Of a stretch of DNA of 64,000 nt, positions 10,101 to 18,375 are shown piece by piece. The stretch spans positions 77,134 through 141,133 of the forward strand of contig DASVRI010000012.1 in the NCBI GenBank assembly GCA_036388675.1. Reading direction: 5' to 3'. A program made the position numbers and the translations under genes. Source of the DNA: DASVUS01 sp036388675 (GTDB lineage Bacteria; Armatimonadota; Abditibacteriia; Abditibacteriales; Abditibacteriaceae). Under the pieces are notes generated by a model. It worked only from the letters and a program-made list of their open reading frames with translations. It did no database searches and was not told the DNA's origin. Every line of letters begins with the position of its first letter. Within the stretch, counting starts at the first letter, position 1.

Positions 10101-11110
10101 GTGATGCAGTTGAAACTCTGGATAAACTGCTTCCTCTGTTTAATGGCACCATAGATGCCTCTACGGGGCTTGTCATCCCCGGCACTGACGTTAACACTTG
10201 GCAGCTTGTCGACCTGACGCAGCTCACAACTCCAGCTCGTCGCATCGCTGCAATTCCAAGTGACGTAACTCTTGCTACGGGCGAATCGTGGCCGGTGCCA
10301 TTTGCTACAGCGCTGCGACAGTTCTGGCGTCAAGATTTGAGCACACTGACCAATGCTGCAACACCCTACAACATGATTGGTAGCAGCTATGCGCCTGATG
10401 GTAATGAAGACATCGCAACAGTAGCTGCCTCATTCTACCAGAGAGTAAATCCTGTTGGTAACGTGCCTGTGCAGGCGTCGCTGATTCCTTACAATTCGGC
10501 TGCTCCACTAAGTCCGATTCGTTCTGGTGAAAATTTGTTAGCACTGCATCGCGACTCAGGCTTGGGCGTGGCGGGCTACCGGATGACACGACCGAGACTA
10601 GAAGACGACAACTTCTCGGCAGCAACTCCCGATTTCAAGCCGGGCATGAACATTGACATCGACGCGACTCTCTTTGCTCAGGAAGGATCGTGGTTTGTCA
10701 TCCCGGCGCCAATGGAAGTTGTTGCTGCAGCGGATACCGATAGTAGCGGGGCTGTCGACGCTGCCGAACAAGCAGCAGCTAATGCAGCGACGACGCGCTA
10801 TCGTCGCCTCAACTACCGCGTTGCGGTGCGAGGCACCATCGCGCAGAACATGACACCGACGGGCATGACTGACTATGATTTGGAGCAAACTCCCGATCAG
10901 CCGGTCACGGACACCACATCGCCTGGAGCTATGCAGCAGTGGATCGACTCGCTGTCGCATCCCACGACGATTGCTTCAGATGGTGCCAACTTGCGTGGGC
11001 AGAGGTGGATGGGTATCTACTATGCTGCCGACCCACTCGACTACAGCGCAGTAAACGGCGGGGCAGGTTTGTATTTGCCGGTGTCGCCCGACTTGTTGTA
11101 TGTCGGCTAA
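7157..11110 (+). CDS. Giant PilX-like secreted or pilus-associated protein, 1317 aa (paralogue 2)
   Basis: This is a paralogue of the gene at 2137. It has the same N-terminal block (RRGQALLMAVLLMVFAALLG, helix about 44-68), then AARAAIEVANTQL, the mid-protein segment GVIFAEGNVRVRG with MGNIYIEGSV and NVVLNP, and an EF-hand-like loop at residues 1193-1204 (DTDSSGAVDAAE) in the matching C-terminal place. Between these anchors the two proteins have diverged strongly. The middle of this gene is visibly richer in A and T than paralogue 1 and contains no GAGTACTC palindrome, only a one-mismatch copy near 8442. It is probably exported and anchored by its N-terminal helix; its function is unknown. 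Confidence 0.75.
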   Translation: MNQHVSRCHSRACVRSASMRTASVRGANFSSLSRRGRARRRGQALLMAVLLMVFAALLGSTFITVVALNLSQTSRNESKRDAELAARAAIEVANTQLTNSTQGENWRPEHINPPPFCGDGTLPADAACNTYYTPFEQAQGWARRVPHPAGWNANNPNYQADWAALEAAKASGQRVFVKFPDPRDQAFSRSKTPSYLVEVAPVTNPNDPNLGSLRIEAIGRADDDDAAFSRSVVYKGTAQFGGPLAFARYDANYDTQKNTLRATRLTAAPAIVATYVTLTVQDASLFVPGQTILIAAGISPTSDRDTAVVKSVNSATSQVTLNRTSLTGTYTAGAQVRAASRLLPNLLDADFDADGNGTPGETGVGETTVSQDSLLSIARSTNGMYFGGGVALDGKGQFQLRGSTTTTSADDDSVLVAGQVAGTSPELQLSTVVGETPAATTQFPNSQTNSGAGLQRLVRDDISSGETGVRPITPPRLEGQNGRPSRYVENTKLADLQRGSQYGYGPGIYIDNREDIEKVRRQLDTSVTPNRTLYRTLKISDMHRLWQRKSFPVDPRYSNEVGNAAYDAATGNTGIVKPAVAGASADQMAHRLVLPRPGVDGYAFPLGISATEGTPSLEQRGIRGWINQFEFLPRGALIELNDIDPTTFEITITRDDRSDTAATYSDRNKAWRSPNGSLIPQAYRMRIRVNNVGLPSEQVVRYVGAPGYDTPAVDTYNGAFNGVIFAEGNVRVRGSIGNKDITIASMGNIYIEGSVRRDRANRNGRVALLAKNNVVLNPTQFLARPSGLQFDGSMGVLSGAGVSTGVDTFSTTDATRFRVGDRVSLNGFDWLVVRSVAFNNATATDVTGTVTLATPHNVAVGSPVTMTLLSDAALISQTNGERSYDLTGANNTLMRDVRFDGALPTTSTTLSWRHIGLMTTAFRIRNDGATDTFSVKKNTISSIPEVISAGTTSLDNEKKLFTGLTEYDLLDIPGTVAGSREGDAVETLDKLLPLFNGTIDASTGLVIPGTDVNTWQLVDLTQLTTPARRIAAIPSDVTLATGESWPVPFATALRQFWRQDLSTLTNAATPYNMIGSSYAPDGNEDIATVAASFYQRVNPVGNVPVQASLIPYNSAAPLSPIRSGENLLALHRDSGLGVAGYRMTRPRLEDDNFSAATPDFKPGMNIDIDATLFAQEGSWFVIPAPMEVVAAADTDSSGAVDAAEQAAANAATTRYRRLNYRVAVRGTIAQNMTPTGMTDYDLEQTPDQPVTDTTSPGAMQQWIDSLSHPTTIASDGANLRGQRWMGIYYAADPLDYSAVNGGAGLYLPVSPDLLYVG

Positions 11111-11127
11111 GCCACCTGACCTTAACA

Positions 11128-11168
11128 AAGAGAGCGTCCTGCGAATTTCGCAGGACGCTCTCTTGCTT
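11128..11168. terminator. Bidirectional terminator between convergent genes
   Basis: A stem of about 16 bp (11128-11144 pairing with 11148-11163) is flanked by A-rich and T-rich tracts. It lies between the giant plus-strand gene ending at 11110 and pspA ending at 11186 on the minus strand, so it can serve both. Confidence 0.9.
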
Positions 11169-11185
11169 TTGCGAGTACTCGAAAC

Positions 11186-11899
11186 TTACCCGGCAGGTAA
11201 TTCGGGTGTAGCGCGTGGAGCGGTGAGGCCCATGTGCTGCTTCATGGCGGCGAGTTCGGCTTCAACACCGGCGTCGCCGCTGCTTTCCTGCAACTGCTTG
11301 AACTCATCTTCGAGGCTGTTGCTGCCCAAACTTTCCATAGCTGTGGCCACGCTCATCTCGCGTTGTGTGCGCTTTTTCAGGCGCTCAAAGCCTTCGAGTG
11401 CCTTGCTCTTGCCGATGCCGGCTGCGACCTGCTGCACATGCTGGCGTGCGATGGCGGTGCGATGCTGTGCCACCAGAATGTCGCGCTGGCGTTCCATGTC
11501 GCTGATTTTACGTTGCAAATTTTCGGCGGCTCGCTTGAGTTGATCGACCTGCTTCTTTTGCTCGTCCAGCACGTCCTGCAAATCGGCGTTTTCGGCTTGC
11601 TCGCGCTGCTTCTCCGCCAGGGCTTTGCGCGCCAGGTCTTCGCGACCGGCTTGCAGCGCCATGCCGGCTTTTTGCGTCCAGTCGATGATGTCCTGTTCGT
11701 TTTCCACGTAGGCACGCTTGGTGTCCTCATACGAAGCGATTACCATGGCCACTTCATGCCGCACTTCGCCCAGTTCGTTGTTGGCTGTGCGCAGGAATTC
11801 GGCGCTCATCTTCACAGGGTCTTCGGCGCGGTCGAGCAAGTCGTTCGCGTTTGATGAAAGAATAGATCCGACGCGGCCTAAAATATCTCCTATCGCCAT
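11186..11899 (-). CDS. pspA: PspA/IM30 (Vipp1) family membrane-stress protein, 237 aa
   Basis: The start at 11899 gives MAIGDILGRVGSILSSNAND with an AAGGAG Shine-Dalgarno five bases upstream; the longer open frame to 11983 is not needed. The protein begins with the amphipathic helix typical of PspA/IM30, followed by DLLDRAEDPVKM and a long alpha-helical coiled coil (EKQREQAENADLQDVLDEQK). Family members polymerise on the inner membrane and protect it under envelope stress; in E. coli PspA also restrains PspF. No pspF, pspB or pspC is visible here, so it is a stand-alone copy. Family assignment is firm. Confidence 0.93.
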   Translation of the reverse strand: MAIGDILGRVGSILSSNANDLLDRAEDPVKMSAEFLRTANNELGEVRHEVAMVIASYEDTKRAYVENEQDIIDWTQKAGMALQAGREDLARKALAEKQREQAENADLQDVLDEQKKQVDQLKRAAENLQRKISDMERQRDILVAQHRTAIARQHVQQVAAGIGKSKALEGFERLKKRTQREMSVATAMESLGSNSLEDEFKQLQESSGDAGVEAELAAMKQHMGLTAPRATPELPAG

Positions 11900-12030
11900 C
11901 GTGTTCTCCTTGGTGTTACCTTTGAGGCGTTGCTGCGGATGCCCAGCTCTACAGGCTATTTTAGCACGGCTGCCGTTGTGCAAGAAAAGAACTGAAACCG
12001 ACCGGAGATGTTGTACAGCTAAAGGCCACT

Positions 12031-13152
12031 TTAAGCAAGCAGGCTCAGGATGGCTTCTGCCCCGATGTGTGTCCCATTGCGAGTACTCGCTCCGTGCATG
12101 GCCGCGCGCAGGCGTTCACGCGTTGAGGCATCTGCCAGTGAGCGCATCGCCGCCGCCAACTCGGGAACGCGATTTTCGGCGGCTCCCGAGCCGATGCACA
12201 GCACACGTCCGGCAGCGCTCAATTGCGCGACACGACTTTCCTGATCGTCCACATCGCGGGCGAACGGCCAAAGCGCGCACGGCACGGCAGCGGCCTGTAA
12301 CTCATGAGTTGTGTTGTAACCGGCGGCTGCAATGGCGCAGTCGAAGGCGCGGAGGTAAATCATCAGTGGATGCACGTCGCGTAAAGTGCGCCAACTGTCG
12401 TGTGCCGGCGCTGACGAGTACTCGCCGGGGTCATAACGCGTGAGTGGCCCTTGCAGTTCAATCCACTGAATGGGCGACTGTACTGCGGCCATCGCTTCTC
12501 TCAACTGAGTGCGTGCGGCTTGCATTTCCGGTTCGCCGCCGCCGCCCAGCACCAGCAGCCCAAGTTCTGCATCAGGTGCAAGGCCCAGCATGGCTCGCGC
12601 TTGCTCGCGCTGTAGAAGTTCGCTCCGTTCGCGCAGCAGCATCGGGCCTGTCCACAACGAGGCAACGCCTTCGGGTGTCGGAACATTCTCGCTGTCCTGT
12701 TCGTGCGGCACAAGAATAAGGTCATACAGGCGCAGCGTGCTTTGCAAAAACGGATCGTGCGCCCGCTCGGGCCGCTGCGCGCGAAAGATGAAAACTTTGC
12801 GCAGCGGCCAGCGCAAAATCGGCAGTAGTTCTTGCAGCGTGCCCGCGGCGAATGTATCGACCACGAGGCAGTGCGGGTCGAAGGCGGAAATGGCGTTCCA
12901 CACGACGGTTTGTGACAGGCGCAGCCACGAATCGTGCCGCAAGCGACCCGCCGCCGCCGCCGCACGCGAAGGCAATTTCAGGGCGGCAAAGCCCTCGCTG
13001 TAAATGACGTGGGCGGCTTCGGTTGTGGTCAGAAACAGAACTTCGGCTTCAGGAGATTGAAGGCGCACCGCACGCGCCAGGCCCAGCAAACGCGTGACGT
13101 GTCCCAACCCAAGGCCGTTAACGGCGTAGAACAGCAGACGAGGCCGTCGCAT
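12031..13152 (-). CDS. Predicted GT-B glycosyltransferase (MurG/COG4671-like), 373 aa
   Basis: The N-terminus LLFYAVNGLGLGHVTRLLGL carries the glycine-rich GxGLGHxxR motif of MurG-like GT-B glycosyltransferases. The second half has a glycine-rich strand-loop (LLVLGGGGEPEMQAA) and a donor-binding-like region (WPFARDVDDQESRVAQL) ending in a small helical tail. The length fits the family. The acceptor and sugar donor cannot be read from sequence. The ATG directly abuts a GAGTACTC palindrome (13153-13160), so the normal Shine-Dalgarno position is occupied by the palindrome. It lies downstream of a secreted protein gene and a polysaccharide deacetylase on the same strand, which suggests cell-surface polysaccharide work. 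Confidence 0.8.
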   Translation of the reverse strand: MRRPRLLFYAVNGLGLGHVTRLLGLARAVRLQSPEAEVLFLTTTEAAHVIYSEGFAALKLPSRAAAAAGRLRHDSWLRLSQTVVWNAISAFDPHCLVVDTFAAGTLQELLPILRWPLRKVFIFRAQRPERAHDPFLQSTLRLYDLILVPHEQDSENVPTPEGVASLWTGPMLLRERSELLQREQARAMLGLAPDAELGLLVLGGGGEPEMQAARTQLREAMAAVQSPIQWIELQGPLTRYDPGEYSSAPAHDSWRTLRDVHPLMIYLRAFDCAIAAAGYNTTHELQAAAVPCALWPFARDVDDQESRVAQLSAAGRVLCIGSGAAENRVPELAAAMRSLADASTRERLRAAMHGASTRNGTHIGAEAILSLLA

Positions 13153-13181
13153 GAGTACTCATCTTATCGCACTTGAGAGCG

Positions 13182-15506
13182 TTATCGTAGCCGCGCCTGT
13201 AAGCGTGGCGCGTTGCGCTCTGTGTCCAGTGCTTTACGCGTGGCGGCGAAGGCAATCAGCTTCCAGCCTCGGGGTGGAATTGTCACTGTAGCTTCGCTTT
13301 GAAAACCGCGACTGCTCACCGGCAACTCCTGCTCGGTGGCAAGGTCGAGCGCCACACCCGCGACGTCTTCTACCGCAGCGGCAACTTCGGCGGGACGGCG
13401 CGATGCGTTGAAAAGCGCTAAGAGCAAGGTGCCTTTGGGCGAGCGTCGCAGCGCCATGCGCACCGCTTCGGCGCCGGCAGCCTGCAAATTTGTGCCGCGA
13501 ACCGAAACCAGACTCGGCTGAAGATACGCCGAAACAGCGGCATAATAACGTTCCTCCGGCGCGGAGCGGTCAACGTTGAGAATTTCTTCAGATGTTGTGC
13601 TCGATTCCGGGTTGTTAACAGGTGTATTCGCAGAGTCACTGTGAATGGCGCGCGGCTGAGGTAAGAAGGGGAAGAGACCATGCGGCGCCCAGATAACTTC
13701 TCCTTTGCCAACCGGATTCACAATCAGCGCCGGTGAGCCATCTTCAAGTGTTGCGGCAACACGAGGGCCCGTCAGCACATCCCTGCCACGTTGCTCTTTG
13801 ATGTTGTTCTTCGTGCCGGGTGCGTTTTCTCGCAGCTTGACTGCTACACTTTGTCGCACTTCGATGCGCTTGCCGCGCAGAGTTCCGAACATCCAACCGT
13901 CTTGCAAGGTCATACCGATGTGGCGGCTATCCCTTTCGCCTAACCTATCTCGGCCCAGCGGTGTGACATCCGCACCCACCAGACTACTCATGCGCCACGG
14001 TGCCGGCTTGCCATTTTCATCGAGCAGCGGCGTGCCTTCCAAGTAGATGCGCGCACCGGCGCTGACGATGGCTCGAAGTTTCTCAATGGTGGCGTTGCTC
14101 ACTTGGCGATTATTAAACCACAGCATAAACGACTCCGGCGCACCTTTCTTCTCAGGAGTCAGCCGTGCGAGCAGGGGAATGCGTCCCGATACGCGCAGTT
14201 CGCCAAAGGGGAACGGCTGGCCTCCATTCACCAGGGCCGGGTCGGGCAGAATGCCGATGTCTTCCAATGTCACCGCATTGGCAAAGAGCGGCATGTTGCG
14301 CATGGCGATCTGCTGCCAGGAGTTAGATTGCGGCTCGATCTGAGTACTCGTTGCACTCTCTATTGTGCCGGTCGCGCCGCTCATCCACGCATCAAACCAA
14401 AATTGATCGAGCATAACGGCCCGTTCGCGATCTGCCTCGGGGAATGCCGGGTTAATATCGCGTGGCGGCAGCAGCACAAAGATGGGTAAGTCGTAATGGC
14501 GCTGTTCTTCGGCAAAGCGTCGCACGGCCTTGACATACCATATGAACGGGGCACCGGGATCAGTCTCGGCATCGGGGCTGCTTGAAGGACGCAGCACAAT
14601 TGCATCGCTCATCGCCAGCGTCGCCGAGGTGCCACGCGCGCCCGGCACTTGGTAATTGTATTCAGTATCCAGGGAGAACACGAGGGCCGCTTCCGGTGCC
14701 AGCCTTTGCAGGATTTCACGCACACGCCGCATCACGTTAAAGGCCGCAGGCGTATCATCCGGCACGTCGCCGTTCGAACGCAACTCCACTCCTAACAGGT
14801 TGCGCTCCCCGCGTGCGCGAGCTTCTCGTATCCGATTCTGGATCTGGGTTTCCAGCGCCGCGAAATCGTAGCCCGGCTGCACCATTCGTACTAATGAATC
14901 CTGCAATTCGAGTACTCTCCAGCGCAGGGATGCATTAGACGGCACGCGAATACTGGCTGTCGGCTTCTTGCCTTTGCCGCTTAAGTCACGCTTCAGGCCG
15001 GGAATGAACAGTGGTGCAGTGGCCGGCGCTGCCTCGCTGTCTCGTTCTGCGCTTTGCATGAACGGTGAACCGTTGAGCAGCCACCAGCCGGGTTCGCGGT
15101 CGATGCCGGGCACCACGAGCGAGGCCGGTGCGGAAAACGGTGTGCGATCGCGGTCGCCCGAGATAAGGCGCACTTCGTAACGACCGGGATCGGCTTGCAC
15201 CGTCATCTGCGCGCTGAAGACGCCGTTGCGCAGGACGAAGTCGCGCTGCACGTCGGCGACACGCACGTTGCGCCCGGACTCAAACAAGCCGATGCGTAAC
15301 CGGGTCGAGGAAAGAGGAAAGTTTTGCGGCAGCGTCACCGTAACTTGATTATCCGTGCCCAACACGGACGGCGAAATCTGCAACGCGGGCACGATTGGCG
15401 CGTTAGCACGCGACGGAGCAGGCACTGCTGCATTCTGTGCCTGGAGTGGAAATGCCGCCAGGCACAAGACGCAAAGAGCACCGGCAATGGAGCGGGATAT
15501 GATCAA
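13182..15506 (-). CDS. Secreted 774-aa protein, possibly glycosidase-like
   Basis: It begins with TTG behind a GAAGGA Shine-Dalgarno six bases upstream. The first 24 residues (SIAGALCVLCLAAFPLQAQ) form a signal peptide. A middle region (IREARARGERNLLGVELRS, then SLDTEYNYQVPG) resembles a TIM-barrel glycosidase strand arrangement, and the later region (VGKGEVIWAPHGLFPF) resembles the amidotransferase-like or trimerisation part of beta-galactosidase-type proteins. No catalytic pair can be fixed by eye, so enzymatic activity is only a suggestion. It ends 29 bases before the glycosyltransferase start and is likely co-transcribed with it. Confidence 0.65.
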   Translation of the reverse strand: MIISRSIAGALCVLCLAAFPLQAQNAAVPAPSRANAPIVPALQISPSVLGTDNQVTVTLPQNFPLSSTRLRIGLFESGRNVRVADVQRDFVLRNGVFSAQMTVQADPGRYEVRLISGDRDRTPFSAPASLVVPGIDREPGWWLLNGSPFMQSAERDSEAAPATAPLFIPGLKRDLSGKGKKPTASIRVPSNASLRWRVLELQDSLVRMVQPGYDFAALETQIQNRIREARARGERNLLGVELRSNGDVPDDTPAAFNVMRRVREILQRLAPEAALVFSLDTEYNYQVPGARGTSATLAMSDAIVLRPSSSPDAETDPGAPFIWYVKAVRRFAEEQRHYDLPIFVLLPPRDINPAFPEADRERAVMLDQFWFDAWMSGATGTIESATSTQIEPQSNSWQQIAMRNMPLFANAVTLEDIGILPDPALVNGGQPFPFGELRVSGRIPLLARLTPEKKGAPESFMLWFNNRQVSNATIEKLRAIVSAGARIYLEGTPLLDENGKPAPWRMSSLVGADVTPLGRDRLGERDSRHIGMTLQDGWMFGTLRGKRIEVRQSVAVKLRENAPGTKNNIKEQRGRDVLTGPRVAATLEDGSPALIVNPVGKGEVIWAPHGLFPFLPQPRAIHSDSANTPVNNPESSTTSEEILNVDRSAPEERYYAAVSAYLQPSLVSVRGTNLQAAGAEAVRMALRRSPKGTLLLALFNASRRPAEVAAAVEDVAGVALDLATEQELPVSSRGFQSEATVTIPPRGWKLIAFAATRKALDTERNAPRLQARLR

Positions 15507-15632
15507 CAGAATCCTTCAAATAGAGCGGGAGTTCACAGTTCTGGCGCTCAAGGCTGTGCTTCTCTCAAGGCGAGGCTCCGGCCAGCGAGTACTCGATTGT
15601 TGTGCAGCAACTCCAGATTGTGAAGATGAAGT

Positions 15633-16637
15633 TTATCTTTTTGCGAAGTGCCGATGCGATGTCTTAGCCTGCAAGGTCTTGTCGGCTGGCACTGCTTTCC
15701 TGGCTTTGTGCTTGCGGTGCCCTTTGTCGGCCTCTACATGCCGCAGCGCCAGCAGTTGGGGAACCGTAACAAAACGGTAGCCGCGCTCGCGTAATGTGTC
15801 GATGATGCGCGGCAGGGCCGCAACTGTGCTGCCGCGATTGCCGCCACCATCGTGCATCAGTGCAATACCGCCGGGGCTTGCCTGGCGTAAAATGCGTTGC
15901 GCGATGCTAGCGGCTGTGGCGTGTTTCCAGTCGTTGGAGTCGGCGTTCCAGATAACCACGCACTGTCCGTCACGCATCGCCTGCGCGGCCATGCCGTTGG
16001 TGATTTTGCCGTAAGGCGGACGAAACAAAAATGGTTCGACTCCCAATGCCTTTTTGATGGTGGCATCGGTGCGGAAGACTTCTTCGCCAGGGTTGCGCGG
16101 GCTGCGGGCATGATCCCACGAGTGGTTGCCGATGCTATGACCGGCGTCACGCACCTCACGCACCAGGTCGGGGCGTCGCTGCACTTCGCGACCGATCATG
16201 AAAAATGTCGCTTTCACATTGCGGCTGGCCAGCACTTGCAGCACTTCTTTCGTGTAACGCGGCCACGGCCCATCATCGAAGGTGAGAGCGATGACTTTAG
16301 CACCGCGCTGCACCGGCACATGACGCACAATTTTGCCCTGCGCCCACAATGGGATTGAAGCTGTCAGGGGCAGTTTACCGAGGCTGGCCACCACAACTTC
16401 GTTGGATGTGCCAGACGCACTTGATGCACTATGTGTGGAGCGACCAGTTTGCATTGCCACCGTCTGCCTTGATGACGCGACCGGCACACGCGTCGTAGCC
16501 GCTGCGGGGCTTAGCACAGACGAACTGTGTGGAGCACGCCATCGCCACACACCGGCTGAAGCGCCGCAAAAAGACAGCAACCCAACCGACGCCAGTGCGA
16601 CGCGTGTCCAGCGAATATTAAGATTGGGCTGTGTCAT
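15633..16637 (-). CDS. Polysaccharide deacetylase, NodB domain (CE4)
   Basis: A membrane-anchored or secreted deacetylase. A hydrophobic segment near the N-terminus (VALASVGLLSFCGASAG) precedes a NodB homology domain with ALTFDDGPWP (the metal and base Asp pair), HSIGNHSWDH (metal-binding His pair), RPPYG, and IALMHDGG near the end. Such enzymes remove N- or O-acetyl groups from peptidoglycan, chitin-type polymers or exopolysaccharide; the substrate here is unknown. I use the ATG at 16637 (MTQPNL), but a GTG at 16646 has a closer GGGAGG and may be the true start. The open frame to 16739 runs through two GAGTACTC palindromes and is probably too long. Confidence 0.9.
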   Translation of the reverse strand: MTQPNLNIRWTRVALASVGLLSFCGASAGVWRWRAPHSSSVLSPAAATTRVPVASSRQTVAMQTGRSTHSASSASGTSNEVVVASLGKLPLTASIPLWAQGKIVRHVPVQRGAKVIALTFDDGPWPRYTKEVLQVLASRNVKATFFMIGREVQRRPDLVREVRDAGHSIGNHSWDHARSPRNPGEEVFRTDATIKKALGVEPFLFRPPYGKITNGMAAQAMRDGQCVVIWNADSNDWKHATAASIAQRILRQASPGGIALMHDGGGNRGSTVAALPRIIDTLRERGYRFVTVPQLLALRHVEADKGHRKHKARKAVPADKTLQAKTSHRHFAKR

Positions 16638-16646
16638 CAGTGTCAC

Positions 16647-17164
16647 TGACCCTCCCGAGTGCGACGAGTACTCGCTGACGAGTACTCGCTTTGGCGACTG
16701 GTCACCAAAAGCAACTGTCGCTTCTATCCGGCTTTGCAAAAAGGTGTGAAGCCCTCATTATAACATGGGCTCAGTGCGTTATCGCACATAAATTTCCATC
16801 GTGCCAGGGCATGCGCGATAAGGCATGCGCCAGGGCATGTATTGGTGCCCCCCTGTCATAACTCTCAATTCCGGCCATCGGGCGCGGTTGTGTGCGGCTC
16901 GGCCAGGGGCCTCTAGCTCGCTTCATGGTGCATGTGGAGGGTGACGACGCCATTGTCACGGATCCGCTTGACAAACATCATTTCTAATTGCTAAAAGTGT
17001 AGTGTTCGCTTGCGTATAGGCGCTGTCGCCTGCTACAATAGGCTGAGTGGCATTGAGCCGGTACAATTTCGGTTTGCTGGTGTTATGTGAATTCGCTACT
17101 TTTGTAACCGTGCGCGGAAAACAACCAGAGTTGCTGTGCTGAATAAGTGTGAAGGGGTTTGGGG
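16647..17164. other. Divergent intergenic region, about 520 bp
   Basis: It separates the minus-strand deacetylase from the plus-strand repeat DNA-binding protein. It holds two GAGTACTC palindromes 14 bases apart (16666 and 16680), a short GGCATGCGC-type repeat near 16805-16830 and a likely promoter ending at 17039. I found no convincing gene. Confidence 0.6.
17010..17039 (+). promoter_or_regulatory. Predicted sigma-70-type promoter for the gene at 17165
   Basis: TTGCGT at 17010-17015 and TACAAT at 17034-17039 are separated by 18 bases, close to the housekeeping consensus. It lies about 125 bases upstream of the only downstream plus-strand start. This is prediction by pattern only. Confidence 0.5.
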
Positions 17165-18367
17165 TTGCGCTGGACACGAAAAGCCATTGTCGCCGAAATT
17201 AAGCGACTCCATGCGGAAGGTGCGGAACTTAACTACGCCACCGCGGAAAACAATCATCTCAACCTGGTACGGGCCGCCGCATGGCACTTCGGCACATGGC
17301 GACGCGCTGTGGAGTCCGCCGGCATCGAGTATGAAAGCATCTCGAAATACCAGCGTTGGAACCGCGAGCGTATTGTAGCCCGCATTCGCGAATTGCACAG
17401 CGAAGGCGCCGACCTCAACTGGCGCGCCGTCAGCACCGAAATCGATCCTCCACTGGCCGCAGCAGCGCTACGCACCAACGGTTTCCAGAGCTGGCGCGAC
17501 GCCATCCGGGCCTCCGGCCTTGATATTAACGGTGTGGCACGCTATCAGGCCTGGGACGAAGAACGAATCATTAAGGACATTAAGGCGCTGCACCGCGCCG
17601 GGCTGCCGCTTTCCTCCAAAGCGGTGCAACTGCGTAATCAGCCGCTGTTTTGTGCGGCACGACGTCGTTTCGGCTCGTGGGACGAAGCTCTGGCCGCAGC
17701 CGGCCTCTCCGTTCAAGACATTCGTTTGCGGCAACCTTCCGGTGCAGCAGTTGTTGAAGCGCAGCAAAGTAATGCTTCCCGCAACGGCATGGCGCCTGAG
17801 CGGACACCGCGCGATCGCGCACCGCGCAACGAACCAGCACCCGGTAAAAAGGCGGCAACCGTTACTACGAGTGGTGCGGCTAAGAGTGGTGCAACCAGGA
17901 ACGGCGCTGCGAAAGGTATCGCTGCCAAAGGTAGCACAACAGCTAAAACGAAAGCACCGCAGCCATCTCAGCGCCCAGTTCAGATTGCCAAAGGCGGCAC
18001 GAAAGCGCCACGCGTGGCCGCGCCAGGCGTATCGAAGAACTCGGTAGCAACGCAAATGGCAACGCGTCCGCCATCCAGCGGCAAGAGCGCCACCAAGACC
18101 ACACGGAGTACTCAGGCAGGCCGCAATTCCAAGAGTCAGGTCGCTGTAAAGAGCGGTGCAGTGAAAGGGGTTGCTGTTAAAGGCGCTGCCGTCAGAGGCA
18201 CTATCTCCAAAGGTAGTGCCTCCAAAGCCGGTGCTGCAAAGAAAGTAGCCGCCAAAGCCGGTGCTGCAAAGAAAGTAGCCGCCAAAGCCGGTGCGTCAAA
18301 AAGCAGCACGTCGAAAGGCACCGCCACAAAAGGCACCGCCGTGAAAGCCACTGGCAGGCGCCGCTAA
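17165..18367 (+). CDS. DNA-binding-type repeat protein (HNH_repeat-like) with histone-H1-like basic tail, 400 aa
   Basis: The first about 180 residues hold three tandem units of about 60 residues, each with the pattern W-x-x-[EK]-x-I-x-x-x-I-x-x-L-H-x-x-G, then FGSW or FGTW and xAGI. This pattern recalls the homing-endonuclease-associated repeat (HNH_repeat), a helix-rich DNA-binding module, but no nuclease domain is present. The remaining about 215 residues are a Lys/Ala/Thr/Ser-rich low-complexity tail (AKKVAAKAGAAKKVAAKAG) like histone H1 or AlgR3 tails. Together they suggest a nucleoid-associated or DNA-scanning protein. The start is TTG at 17165, with GAAGGGG about seven bases upstream; TTG at 17159 is possible. 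The gene carries a GAGTACTC at 18106 and an exact 30-bp tandem duplication (18227-18286). Confidence 0.75.
   Translation: MRWTRKAIVAEIKRLHAEGAELNYATAENNHLNLVRAAAWHFGTWRRAVESAGIEYESISKYQRWNRERIVARIRELHSEGADLNWRAVSTEIDPPLAAAALRTNGFQSWRDAIRASGLDINGVARYQAWDEERIIKDIKALHRAGLPLSSKAVQLRNQPLFCAARRRFGSWDEALAAAGLSVQDIRLRQPSGAAVVEAQQSNASRNGMAPERTPRDRAPRNEPAPGKKAATVTTSGAAKSGATRNGAAKGIAAKGSTTAKTKAPQPSQRPVQIAKGGTKAPRVAAPGVSKNSVATQMATRPPSSGKSATKTTRSTQAGRNSKSQVAVKSGAVKGVAVKGAAVRGTISKGSASKAGAAKKVAAKAGAAKKVAAKAGASKSSTSKGTATKGTAVKATGRRR
18227..18286 (+). repeat. Perfect 30-bp tandem duplication in the Lys/Ala tail
   Basis: Bases 18227-18256 are repeated exactly in 18257-18286 and keep the reading frame, each copy encoding a ten-residue AGAAKKVAAK-type unit. 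A recent slippage event is likely, so tail length may vary between strains. Confidence 0.9.
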
Positions 18368-18375
18368 ATACCACT

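Noticed and set aside
11900..11983. A longer PspA N-terminus from 11983.
   Set aside because: The ATG at 11899 has a good Shine-Dalgarno and the family start MAIGD; the added residues are not conserved.
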